Assembly: GCA_963855995.1 (NCBI GenBank)
Contig: OY979723.1
Span: 13,778,713 to 13,842,712, forward strand
Reading direction: 5' to 3'
DNA: 64,000 nt
Source: Muricea muricata
Lineage: Eukaryota > Cnidaria > Anthozoa > Malacalcyonacea > Plexauridae
Positions 1-11,833 of the stretch are shown piece by piece (position 1 is the stretch's first letter; each line of letters starts with the position of its first letter). A program made the position numbers and the translations under genes. Under the pieces are notes generated by a model. It ran no database searches and was not told where the DNA came from. It saw only the letters and a list, made by a program, of their open reading frames with translations.

Positions 1-2302
1 TATTGTTTCTTACACACTCTATGGTTAGATCCAAAGTTTTTCCTGCCAGTTTTGTATAGGGATTTGACTTCCACTAAAATATTCCAGTGTATATAAGAAC
101 TGAGAAAAAGTTTTGCACAAAAAGCCTGGAACATAAAGCATTCCGTGCCACTGTAACTGTCTTATTTCAAAAAAACTGCCCTCCTGTGGATAGGATTAGA
201 CCATGATTAGACATTAGAGATAGGAAAAGAGGTTTTGAAAAGACTGCATAATAAATAAGTAATATTGATCCTTTCTTCTCATAGTGGTGGTCTTCTGCAA
301 GAAAATTTTCATCGATTGTGGAAGTTTTGGCTTATACGTCATATGTTGATCACAAAATCTGAGTTAACGACTATGCTTGGGACATTTTGAAATATGTTTT
401 CGGTAGAAAATCATTGATCGTTGATTTACTTACCAAAAAGTAGATGCCATCTTCTCGATTCTGAACCATGAATGGTTCACTGTATGCAGAAAAGTTCTTG
501 TCCCATAAAAGTGAACAGTTTGACAGATTGTCGCTGCTCGTCGATGTAAATAGTTTCTTGGAACATCTGCCATTAGTGCACGAGGGTACCAAGTCAATCT
601 GAGATGTTTCCTTATTTTCATCACTCAAGTAAAAACTACCTAAACCAGTATAAGATTACAAGTTAATTTTTCTATGCACACAGATTATGTAGTGATTAGT
701 AAGCGAGCTCACACTCAAACTAAAATCATTTTGTATTATGGAAATATTCTGACTGCATGATTCAGTTTATTACCTTCTCTAGGCCTGGCGGAACAAACAC
801 TTTTGTTGTTTGTAGGAAAAACAGTCCATGTGTTGGCCTTGCTCACTTTTACTTTTACACTTCTTGCTTTGATAGCTTTCTCTGTGTCAGTCTTATAATA
901 TCTGGCTGCGTGAGTTATATTAGGCGAATCAAATGATACTCCCCAGAGTAACCTCCTCTCCTCACACCGCCATTTTTGCCGCAAACCTGATGAACTGCAT
1001 TGTGTTAAGCTCATGTCTAAATAAGGACCCTTCTTGTTGTTCGTTTGTATGCAGGTTGATGTTTCAGCATTCATAAGTAAGTTCCCAGGCGTCCACAGCC
1101 ACACATTACGAAGATCATTAAAGTTGCAATCTTCGGTATGTTGGACTCTACCAGTTGTAGATGCTCGAGCACACGGCACTGGTTTGTAGGTAGGATTGTG
1201 AATAAGAAATCTCTCACCAAATCCAGCTGTGAAAACAAAAAAAGTCAGCTACTGATTCTCGTGTACTTAAACCCTCTGGCGGAAACGCTTTTGCGTGCAT
1301 GTACTTGTGTGAAAAATCTCCTCCTGTCTTAATGAAATAGAAATGTAACTGATATAGAAATATGCTTGAATGTATTTCGTTTTTAAAACACATATATAGG
1401 AGGCAATATTCGATGCTGTTCAGGATATTCTATAAACGTGCATGTATAGCATCAAAATTAAATTTTCTGCATCGGCAAAGAAACCTTTACGTGATGTGAA
1501 CGTTGATGTTTCGTTAATGTGTTCCAAGACGTTTAAAATTCACATGCTGCCATTTGGAATTTAATGTATTTGTAAAATTTGGTACATTTAAACACGGAAT
1601 ACAATATATTGTTTTAGAGATAAACTTCACCTTATGGGTTTTTGGCTTCTCGAGTTAGAGGAGCTGACGTCATTTAAGCCATTTTTGAAGCACGAAACAA
1701 TGGAAAGCTCATTTGCATTAATTTAAATGACAACAGGTCCAGTAACTTGAAGAGCCAAAAAGACCATAAAGATGGCTTTTTTCTCTTGGAATAAAACTTA
1801 CATTTCCTGAAATGTCTTAAATATCACAAATATGTCAAACTCCCCAAAGGCCGCATGTGCACTTCAGGATGGTGCTTATTAATTGATAAACTTCATGAGT
1901 TGTAGACTATATACCTGGCCGTATATTGACGAAGAAGTGTAATACTTATAGCTTACCAGCATTAAAGAGATTATTTGGACTCATGCACAGCGCACCATAT
2001 CTTTTCTTGATATAAAATATTTTTGCTGAACCATTTAAACAGGAACAGTTTGTGCAGTTCTCAACTTCATCCTGCTGACATTCTCTGCCAAGATTCACAC
2101 ATTTACAATTCATGTCATCAGCAGCCATCTTGCGACAATCTTTCAACATGTACGACTTTTGGTCTCCTCGCTCTATTTCAAACATGGCAGCGTTAATCGG
2201 CTGTCCATCGCAAGACTTTGTTAAGAGCACGACGAACGTGGAAATATATAACACTAAAAGCTTTGCTTTAGTTTGACAGGAAACCGACGTCTGGTTCTCC
2301 AT
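1..2302 (-). CDS. Gene 1: R-type lectin membrane receptor, 3' part outside window
   Basis: Partial first member of the array. Exons read complement(join(<1..73, 434..639, 774..1226, 1957..2302)), with phases 1-1-0 as in the other eight genes. The start at 2302 (MENQTSV) is chosen because a hydrophobic signal segment follows; an in-frame ATG at 2485 would put about 60 charged residues in front. Exon 1 has a cysteine-rich module ending NCTNCSCLNGS. Exon 2 (residues about 116-266) is an R-type lectin domain with WLW, a CIQ/QKW pair and LLWGVSF, close in pattern to the N-terminal cysteine-rich domain of mannose-receptor proteins (from memory). Exon 3 begins GSFYLSD where relatives have GCYRF, so the usual cysteine is missing. 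Exon 4 starts at 73 and reads LAGKTLDLTIEC, matching the exon-4 module of its neighbours. Membrane helix and tail lie beyond the left edge. Confidence 0.8.
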
Positions 2303-4094
2303 TTTGCGCAACCGTCGAGATCTTTCGAAGTCAAATAAAAACCACTTTTGCAAAGGTTTTTTGCAGAATTTCGTGGCCAATCTGCTGTTTCTAGCGTCAG
2401 AACTAAAATCAGTGGTGTCTCGTAAGTCCTTCAGTCGTAAATGTTTGTTAGGGAAATTCTTTCGAAAATTATAGAAAAGTTCCAAACTATATATATTCGA
2501 ATTCTTATTGTGAATAGTCCTTGTCTTCTTTTTCTTTCAGTTTAAAATCCAAAACAATGTGCTGGTAAAAATCGTGTTCGCCTTTTTTGTCCTCTGGTCC
2601 TCAGCCGTCGATCACACAAACTGACCGAAATTGAACACTTTTTAAAGACTAGGTGACATGCATGTCATGCGGAATTGGTCCAATCTTTTTTGACGTGTGC
2701 TCTCACACACTTTCCGTTCTTGGATATACAAAATATTGACTCGAAAGTTACACGAAACTGAGATGAAACGTGATTTTTCCTTGAAGCGTGCACGTGCCCA
2801 TGCAGTTCATGCATCTTATTGTGTAATTAGTTTGTTTTGTTTCAGTTGCGTGGAAATAATATCCAAAAATTCTTGGTCATAGACCATCGAAACAATTATT
2901 AAAAGAAATGTAGTGTGCAGGACATGAATATTGAATATGTGCTCCCCACTAGTACCCAATCAAAACTTCTTCCAGATCATTCAAACAACTAGAACTTTCC
3001 TCGAGGTTCTTGTCCTCGCCAACAAGACTCGCATTAACGTATGCGATCTCTTTACATCAGTACTACAAACCGAAGCAATGGTGGTGAGGAAAATAACCTT
3101 ACAGAAAACCATCATTAGTGCTATCAAAAATCTACTGGTGTAAATAATACTCAAGACCGTATCAAGTATCACAAGTATACGTACTACTCTAGCGAATGTA
3201 GTTATATCTTCAATGATATATTGTACAAAAGCAAATGAACTATACATTACCCAACATCAATGCATTATTAGCGCGGATGAGGATCCGAGATTACGAAATG
3301 AAAAACTTTGAGATCATAAACTTACGTGTTGTTCCCACAAAATTACACTTTGACCGCAACTGATTTTACCATAGATACTATGCTCTATCAATAATACTGT
3401 CTACATACTTTTGTTTCAAATTCGATCGAATGTTCGCTGACATATTATACGCATTACCTCTACGAAATCGGATATTTAGTTTACTATGTCACCTTATCCC
3501 TAAGGATTGTTAATCTTATAAAAGGCATGAAATAATACCCTATAATGTGTCAGTCAATTTAGTGTGAAGTATATATAGTATTTAAAAGATTAATGTTAAT
3601 ATTAAGAAAAAAAATAAAATAATAGCTGCAACCGATATGCAACTATACTCGAAGGATTTTCATGGATCTGTCTTTCTGGAATTTTCGATCACATCAATGT
3701 GAGCATGATCGCTGAAATTCGTTGCTTCATCTGTCACCTATAAACAAATCATCAATATCACATCACTTAGTCGACAATACTACATGTTCCGCATAAGATA
3801 TAAACATGGGGGTTGGTACATTAAGTGTCTATTGTATATCTGCAATGTCTACTTCGTACCCAGGCCATTTACTCTACTCAGACTTGGTGCGAGGTTAATT
3901 TTTAGGTCTAATCCTTTCTGTGTATGAGTATAAAATTCTAGAGTAATAATCAACAGATCACAGGTAGTTAAATTGACCGAAACATTGATCCTCTGAATAA
4001 TCTCAGTTTCGAAACAAGCAAGAAAAGAGTCGTTATCAAGCATTTTGATTTCAGCTCGTCACGACCTAGCAACATGTTTCACAATAGAAGAAGT
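2303..4094. other. Intergenic region between genes 1 and 2
   Basis: No gene was found. The part from about 3570 to 4094 closely matches 11262-11833 downstream of gene 3, so the 3' flanks of genes 2 and 3 were duplicated with the genes. The part next to 2302 should hold the gene 1 promoter, but no clear core element was recognised. Confidence 0.6.
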
Positions 4095-7000
4095 TTATTC
4101 TAAGTTCTGTGGAGACGGGGAGTAGTTTACAGTGTAATATATTCTCACCTGCTCTTCCGAGTTATCCACTTGTGGTTCTTCTAGAGTTGAATAAACTGGG
4201 GCTTGGGGTGGATTCAATTCTTCTGGTGTAAGATATAATTCATTGTCAGCTGGTTGCTCTAATGTATGGTACAGGGCATTGTTGGCAGGACTTTTAGCTG
4301 GTGTCTTTTGGTTGATATTAATTCTCGGTAAATCTGTATCTTTTGCGTAGGTATACTCCAGTTCAGATGGTGGTGGCTTTGTGATACTGGTGTTATCAAG
4401 GTAGCTATAGGTACCATCGTCAGCTGGTTGCTCTGGTTGCTCTAATGTATGGTACAAGGCATTGTTGGCAGGACTTTTAGCTGGTGTGTTTTGGTTGATA
4501 TTATTAATTCTCGGTAAATCTGTATCTTTTGCATATGTATACTCCAGTTCAGATGCTGGTGGCTTTGTGATACTGGTGTTATCAAGATAGCTATAGGTAC
4601 CATCGTCAGCTGGTTGCTCTGGTTGCTCTAATGTATGGTACACTGGTTTATTGGCAGAATTCTGGGCTGCTTTGTCGACAATGACTCTCGGTAAATCTGT
4701 ATCTTTCGCATAGGTATGCTCCAGTTCAGATGTTAATGGCTTTGTGATTCTAGTGTTATCAAGATAGCTATAGGCACCATCGTCAGCTAATTGCTCTAAT
4801 GTATGGTACAAGGCATTGTTGGCAGGACTTTTAGCGGGTGTGTTTTGGTTGATATTATTAATTCTCGGGGAATCTGTATCTTTTGCGTAGGTATACTCCA
4901 GTTCAGATGGTGGTGGCTTTGTGATACTGGTGTTATCAAGGTAGCTATAGGTACCATCGTCAGCTGGTTGCTCTGGTTGCTCTAATGTATGGTACAAGGC
5001 ATTGTTGGCAGGACTTTTAGCTGGTGTGTTTTGGTTGATATTATTAATTCTCGGTAAATCTGTATCTTTTGCATATGTATACTCCAGTTCAGATGCTGGT
5101 GGCTTTGTGATACTGGTGTTATCAAGATAGCTATAGGTACCATCGTCAGCTGGTTGCTCTGGTTGCTCTAATGTATGGTACACTGGTTTATTGGCAGAAT
5201 TCTGGGCTGCTTTGTCGACAATGACTCTCGGTAAATCTGTATCTTTTGCATAGGTATGCTCCAGTTCAGATGTTAATGGCTTTGTGATTCTAGTGTTATC
5301 AAGATAGCTATAGGCACCATCGTCAGCTAATTGCTCTAATGTATGGTACAAGGCATTGTTGGCAGGACTTTTAGCGGGTGTGTTTTGGTTGATATTATTA
5401 ATTCTCGGGGAATCTGTATCTTTTGCGTAGGTATACTCCAGTTCAGATGCTGGTGGCTTTGTGATACTGGTGTTATCAGGGTAGCTGTAGGTACCATCGT
5501 CAGTTGGTTGGTCTGGCTGCTCCAGTGTATGGTACACTGCTTTGTTGACAGAATCTTTGGCTGCTTTATCGACTTTGACTCTCGGTAAATCTGTATCTTT
5601 GGCATAGGTATACTCCAGTTCAGATGCTGGTGGCTTGGTGATACTGGTGTTATCAAGATAGCTATAGGTACCATCGTCAGGTTGTTGTTCTGGCTGCTCG
5701 AGTGTTTGGTAGACTACTTTATTGGCAGAATTCTGGGCCGCTTTGTTGACAATTACTCTCGGAGAATCTGTATCTTTTGCATAAGTATACTCCAGTTCGG
5801 ACGATGGTGGCTTTGTGATACTGGTGTTATCAGGGTAGCTATAAGAGCCATCGTCAGTTGGTTGGTCTGGCTGCTCCAATGTATGGTACACTGCGTTATT
5901 TGTACCTGTGCGAGATCCGGAAACATTTGTGTCTTGAGAACAGGTGCACTCCTGCTCGGTTGATGCTGGATTAGATATAGTATTGTATAGGTGATTATTG
6001 ATGTCATGGGATGGTTTTGTGTCGTTGTGCAATACGCCATTGCCAGTTTCTGCTAGTGTTTCGTAGGTTCGATCAGGGTCTTCATTGATGTCTGTGGAAT
6101 AGTTGACAACCCCTACGTCTGAAAAATATGAACATGGAGACAAGATAACTTTGTTTTCACGAGAAAATTGCCTCGTTACATCTTTTTTTATAAGTAGTGC
6201 ATGTTAAGTCGTTTATGCGCCGTTCTGCAATGTGCTGCATAGTTATGTTACACATCGTTTCTGGTCACATAAGAAGAAGATTTTCAGGTAACTCTCTTTT
6301 TTTAGTATTCAGGTATTTCCAGTTTCTTATTGGGCACCGACATACTGATTATTTTAGATAAAGGGAACTAATAGAACTCAATAAAGTTTGGTTTATTTTT
6401 TGTATTATATTTTTATTTTGTGTCGTAAATAAATAATAAGGTGTTTCATTTTAATCCTACCATTATTGATCTGCTGCATTTGTGACCTAAAAAAGATAAA
6501 CGAAGGCAATTCAGAAGTAAAATTTGTTAGCGTTTTCCAGATTTTTGCAACATTACCTTTTTCGTTTTTTGTAGTACACAAAAAATCCTATTGCTAGTAC
6601 CAGTGCTACTAAAAGAAGTACAACAGGCACAGCGATAGCTGCGGAGTTGTTACTATTAGATTCTGATGTTTCGTCACTGATCCCTTCGTGTGCCTTGTCT
6701 GTGCTCGACGTTTTTCTTTTTGGCGGGAGATTGGTCAAGGAGTTCGTTGACTCCTTTTGCTGTAAAAAATAACCGATGAATAATGATTCGTGAATTTTAA
6801 AGGAAATGGCAACGAAAAATTTTATCGTCTCATTTGCTAGAGACTCCAAAACAATATATAGAAGTCTATTGCAAAATTTTCATATCTGCCTTATTTCATG
6901 CAAAATTTTAATTTGAATTTTTAAATTGTCTGCCATCTTGGATACTTGTGGATGTGCATGATTCGTTACAACTGGGATCACGCGATTTTTTTTCTTACAA

Positions 7001-10000
7001 CACAATGATTAATATGCTCCCATAAACGCACGTACGGTAAGTGTTTCAGATATCAGCACCGACTTAAAAGGTTTCAAACAATATTTAATCGTTTTTAGGT
7101 ATTTAGGAATAGCTTCGAATGGCTTATCCCTGTTGTGACGTCACCAAAACTTTGTTAATGAGGTTAAAAATTAATCCAAGATGGCGGACAGTTCGTTGAT
7201 TAAGGTTTTTTTAGAGTCTGTTTGAAGCGAGATCGAAAATTTTGTGTTGCTATTTCCCTTTAAAGCTAATTGTATGTATTTTAGTTTGTTACACACATAG
7301 CCTTTCATATTCATTACTATATTTGTGTACAAAGAATAACAGACGTGCGTACTCCAGAATATGCAGGTGAAGACGCCAGTTTCAACAGGACACAATGGGT
7401 TTCGTCGCTCCACGATGACCAACCACCAGGACACTTAACAAACAGTTTTATCAATGAACCGTTCCATGCTTTGAAGGTCTTTGTCCAATGAAACTAAATT
7501 TTTTTGAAAAATAAAAGATAATCAATAAAGCACGTAAAAGTTCGACACAAGTTCGCCATCATTCGCTTTATTGTGTATAGATATTTTTGTTTCGGAAAAC
7601 GTTGTGCACAAGCCCGATAGATTAATCTTACCTGCAAGTGTTATGGTAACAACAAAATATTAGAATGCGAACAAGGGGGATGAAAATAACTGCAGAATAT
7701 TTAGCTAGATCTTGGGATCAGGAAACAAGGGTTTGCCAGATGTTAGGGTTATCAGGTACGAAAAGAATTGTGAGATACACAGAACGTATATCCAAAGTAA
7801 AACATACGTTAGTAGACCACTTAAAGCGTGAAGAATGTGAGTATGCGCCTAGTTTAAAACCGGGTCAAATCCACAAACGTTTTCAAGCAAAATATTTAAG
7901 GAAAATCATTTTTGAGTTGGTTGTATATTATGAAGTTTCGTACGACAATTTCAAAGGAACTATAATTTCATTCCACATAGAAAACGTTATTTACCTTTAA
8001 TTCCCCGGTTTCACTGATATAGTCGTATTCGAGAGAAAAAATGTTGTTGCCCCCTTTGCTGGGAATCCATCTATGCCCCTCCTTAGTGTATTGAAAAGTG
8101 CTTTGTATTTCGCAATTTTCAACATTAGTTTGAAATATCGGAGCCTTAATATGATCCATTTCGCTGTAATCAAGGTACTTCATAAGAGAGCCATCTGAGA
8201 AACGATAACACCCTATGAAAAAAATATGATAAGCATGATTTTGCTTGCTTTTCATTCATACAATGATACGATTAATGTTTGGGTTGTTTTTATTCAGTAT
8301 TTAAAATGTGCTATGCAGAAATAATAGCTCGACAGAATCAAATCAATTTTTTAAGAATCTGAGCCCATTGTTGTGACATTCAGCGGAAGCTATTGTCAGA
8401 ACAATTTGATTTCAAACAAATTATTTCACTTTTTTACCTGTGTAAGTTATTTTAGAAGTACAAAGTTGTTCTTCGTTACTCGCCCACGTTTGGTCGCTTT
8501 TCGTTATGCATCTAGTGTTATAGGTGTTGTTGAGATGCAAAAATTTCCTACCAATCTTCAACCCACTTTGTTCAGTACATGACACTTCCTGCGAAGTGTC
8601 AGATTCGGAATATGTCTTACATGTGTCCGTGGTGACACGATCTCCACGACTAGAACATTCCATACATTCACGTGTTTTAAGATTCATGAGCTGTCCGGTG
8701 TCCGTCCATATCCAATACATATCAAGACCATACAATTTACAATCTGCCCCTATGACATTTCTATTTTGTGTAGCCTTTAAGCACTTATTCTTTTTCAAAT
8801 TCTTCAGCCAAAATCTTTGAGTTGGTACTGAAGAAAGAAATATTGATTTGACATATTTATATAGCTTTACTATATTTGCAAACCATGCACGACTAGAGTT
8901 TAGACATCTAGTATAGGAATGTAGTCGAAAGAACAAACCGTTTTGTTGGGGGTTTTTATGAAAATACTCACGGTGATTCGAGAAGAACAATGTAGCATTT
9001 TAATATCATGTGCCGAGTATTATATTTAACAAATATCAAATATTTTCCGTGTTGACGTACAGTTGTATCAAAACGAGTGGAAATTTGGAAAAGGAGAAAT
9101 TGTGTGGAAACACGACGCCCACCGGGCAGACTGCATGTTTTTCACACAATTTCGAGTTTTTTCAATCTTCACGAGTGCTGATCAAAATAGTATAGAGTTG
9201 TACAGTCACACAGGTGGTATAAAATACTTGTAGTGGAATCGAAGAAATTTAGTGTGTACAAAGAACGTTCATGTCCGATAAATTTTGATAGTTTTTATAT
9301 TACATTTTCATTTCTCTTTCTTACAAGAGCTCGATTTTTGTCTAACTGAGAGTAAGTAGCCGATAACATAACAAGTATAAGAGAATTTAGCTGAACGTAT
9401 ACGTTCTATATAATTTTTAGATGCAGTTGATGCAAGCTTATTAGTATTTAACAGCCGCTACGACAAGACGCATATGTTATTCTTACTGTGGTGTAGTAAA
9501 CACGAACAAAAATTTCGCCTTTTAGTGATTGTTAGTCAGTTGTGGTTTGAAGACCTGTTTCCTTGTATACACCAGGATGACAATTAACTAATATAAAACA
9601 TTTTCTGTGTTGATATACAGTTATATCAACACAAGTGGAATTGGGGAAACGAGAAATTGTATCGAAACACGACGCCCGAAGGGCGGTGAAGGCTATTTCA
9701 GATACCTTGAAGCAGATCGGTCCCAGTACTTTCGTTAATTTCACACGGCCAAACAAAGGTCTTATAATATTGCCGCCTTTTGCCCCCGACGACTTTCAGG
9801 CTTTGGCTAAGCGTACTGTTTTGCTATATTAAAACTATTCTCACTCACTGGGACTGTATCTACTTCACCAAATTTGGCTAAAGAGGGAGCGCGTAGCGCG
9901 ACAATCATTACTCGCCCTTCGGGCTCGCGCTTTAGCTAAATTTGGTGAAGTAGATGCAGTCCCAGTGAGTGAGAATAGTTTTAATATAGCAAAACAGTAC

Positions 10001-10758
10001 GCTTAGTTAAAGCTTGAAAGTCGTCGGGGGCAAAAGGCGGCAATATTATATAAGACCTTTGTTTGGCCGTGTGAAATTAACGAAAGTACTGGGACCGATC
10101 TGCTTCAAGGTATCTGAAATAGCCTTAACCCCGAAAGGGCGGAGTGTTTTCATACAATTTCGAATTTTCCCGACTTCCACGAGTGTTGATATAACTGTAT
10201 GTTAATACGGAAAAAATGTTTTATATTTGTTTTATAATATAGCAATGTCAAATGCCCAAAAGATACGAAAAATTTCTGTGTTTACAAGTGGTGGGAAATT
10301 TTCCGTGTTTACATTGAGTCATGTAAACACGGCTCTTAACCAATCAGCGTTCAGGATTCACAAATGCTATATTATAATCGCATATACGACAATCGTATCA
10401 TGTATATTAAGCTATGACTTTGTAACATGTGTAAGTTGTCACAAGTTGGCAAGTTAGTTATATAAAGTCTACCTGCTTGTTTTACTATATCTTCATCAGG
10501 TCTGCACTTTCCTTTCATTAATGTGTTATTGTCTTTCAAACAGCGACAGTATTCACAATTATTCTCACCGACACACTTAGCACCATACGATTCACATTGA
10601 ATTGACATACACTTGCTTTTATCTTGGCTAGTAAATATATCTTGTTTATCCCGAAATATTTTGAAACCTTCGCCATTACTTCCGCATAGCCGTAAACATA
10701 GAGCCAGAACGAATACAACATAACACTTTGACATTCTTTTTCTACCAGTAAAACCCAT
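4095..10758 (-). CDS. Gene 2: lectin receptor with very long repetitive tyrosine tail
   Basis: Exons complement(join(4095..6118, 6461..6486, 6557..6759, 7353..7493, 7995..8212, 8438..8827, 10473..10758)) give 1095 residues in one frame. Residues 1-95 hold a signal peptide and cysteine-rich module; 96-225 an R-type lectin domain (YWIWTDTGQLMNLKT); 226-345 the GCYRF...APIF and WNG...HCVLLK modules; 346-413 a stalk and helix (VVLLLVALVLAIGFF) followed by KKRKR. A 26-nt microexon leads into a 674-residue cytoplasmic tail encoded by one exon. The tail has ten Y[HQ]TLEQ motifs, nine of them followed by YSY[LP]DN and ELE[YH]TYAKDTD, then YLTPEE, VYSTLEEP and IYYTV. YxxL-type motifs of this kind can bind SH2 proteins once phosphorylated; that role is inferred. 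The start at 10758 fits the signal peptide better than the in-frame ATG at 10878. An AATAAA overlaps the stop codon. Confidence 0.85.
4331..5440 (-). repeat. 540-bp higher-order tandem repeat in gene 2 tail exon
   Basis: The block at about 4331-4900 recurs at 4871-5440 with a 540-bp period and only a few mismatches. Whole 60-base rows match exactly, for example 4441 and 4981, 4501 and 5041, 4801 and 5341. Each 540 bp encodes three tail units (180 residues), so the frame is kept. The near-identity means a very recent duplication or strong homogenisation. Confidence 0.9.
9047..9200. repeat. Short inverted-repeat element related to the 9590 foldback
   Basis: Two arms of about 60 bp face each other: GTACAGTTGTATCA...AAATTGTGTGG on the left and the complement of CACACAATTTCGAG...GTTGTAC on the right. 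The outer sequence resembles the ends of the larger element at 9590-10227, so this looks like an internally deleted copy in the same intron of gene 2. Confidence 0.6.
9590..10227. mobile_element. 638-bp foldback (long inverted-repeat) element
   Basis: The left arm (about 9590-9887) and right arm (about 9930-10227) are near-perfect reverse complements, separated by a spacer of about 45 bp with small GC-rich hairpins. Landmarks are ACAGTTATATCAACAC near the left end, answered by GTGTTGATATAACTGT near the right end, and TTCACCAAATTT answered by AAATTTGGTGAA at the centre. It sits in intron 1 of gene 2. No transposase is encoded, so it is a non-autonomous foldback element or large MITE. Confidence 0.85.
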
Positions 10759-11833
10759 TGCTTTGCTGTTGTAGATATTTTGAACTGAATAAGTGGAAAC
10801 TATAGACGTAAATTTGCTATGCAAAGTAAAGCATATAGCATTGGACAATAACCAGTCGACTGCCCAAACGCACTTCAAATATGAATGTATTTAAAGTATT
10901 CTCTAACAATCTCCACCCTGCGAAGTTTTTGTACATACATAATGCAAAATAGTTGTGTGGAAATTTTAATGATATAGTTACGCGAAAATATTTGCATTAT
11001 TAAAGAGAAAATGAGATTTCATATTTTTTTTCGGGAATAAGTGTTTTGAAATGTTAATGGCATGGTTACGGAAAATATTTGCTTAATTTGTACAGAAATT
11101 AATGTTTAGTTCCGTGGGTGTCTGAATGGTAATTGAGTTTTTCAACAGTAGCGACGTCATCTTGAATTTGAGCATATCGCGATGCATTGTGGTCTATCCA
11201 GGGTAATTTAACTGTTTTAAACCGCCATAAATAAAATATATGGGAGAGAACCGTCATTTTTATATAGTATTTAAAAGATTAATGTTAATATTAAGAAAAA
11301 AATAAAATGATAGCTACAACCGATATGCAACTATACTCGAAGGATTTTCATGGATCTGCCTTTCTGGAATCTTCGATCACATCAATGCAAGCATGATCGC
11401 TGAAATTCGGTACTTCATCTTTTACCTGTAAACAAAGCGTCAATATCACATCACGTAGTCGACCAAATGTTCCGCATATGATATAAACATGGTGGTTGGT
11501 ACATCCGTCTGTATTTTCTCCTATTGTATTTCTGTATTATGAACTTCGTACCCAGGCCATTTACTCTACTCAGACTTGGTGCGAGGGTAATTTTTAATTC
11601 TGATCCTTTCTGTGTATGAGTACAAAGCTCAATTGTTCTCTTCTGTAAATCGAAATTGTTTCTAGAGTAATAATCAACAGGTCACAGGTAGTTAAACAGA
11701 GCGAAACATTACAAATAGAAGAATTTTGACCTCTGAATAATCTCAGTTTCGACACAAGCAGGAAAGAGTCGTTATCAAGCATTTTGATTTCAGCTCGTCT
11801 CGACCTAGCAACATGTTTCAGAATAGAAGAGGT
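10759..11833. other. Intergenic region between genes 2 and 3
   Basis: No gene was found. The stretch just upstream of gene 2 (10760-11100) matches the stretch upstream of gene 3 (16760-17110), including CACTTCAAATATGAATG. The stretch downstream of gene 3 (11262-11833) matches that downstream of gene 2. The duplication unit therefore included flanking DNA. Confidence 0.6.

Noticed and set aside
261-320. Possible extra exon of gene 1 after TTGCAG
   Set aside because: The downstream frame hits a stop quickly and does not resemble exon 4; the segment starting at 73 does.
736-1226. Reading the ricin-B-like exon as part of a toxin
   Set aside because: No catalytic chain exists; the domain is embedded in a membrane receptor with signal peptide and helix.
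4803-5963. Several open frames on both strands in other frames across the gene 2 tail
   Set aside because: They arise from the tandem repeat in the real tail exon, which has correct splice phase.
7665-8000. Plus-strand 111-codon open frame (MRTRGMKITAEY...)
   Set aside because: It lies in intron 3 of gene 2 and runs over the donor of exon 3; no family match, no promoter or splice support.
9635-9832. Plus-strand 65-codon frame (MELGKREIVSKHD...)
   Set aside because: It lies within one arm of the foldback element; a chance frame in a repeat.
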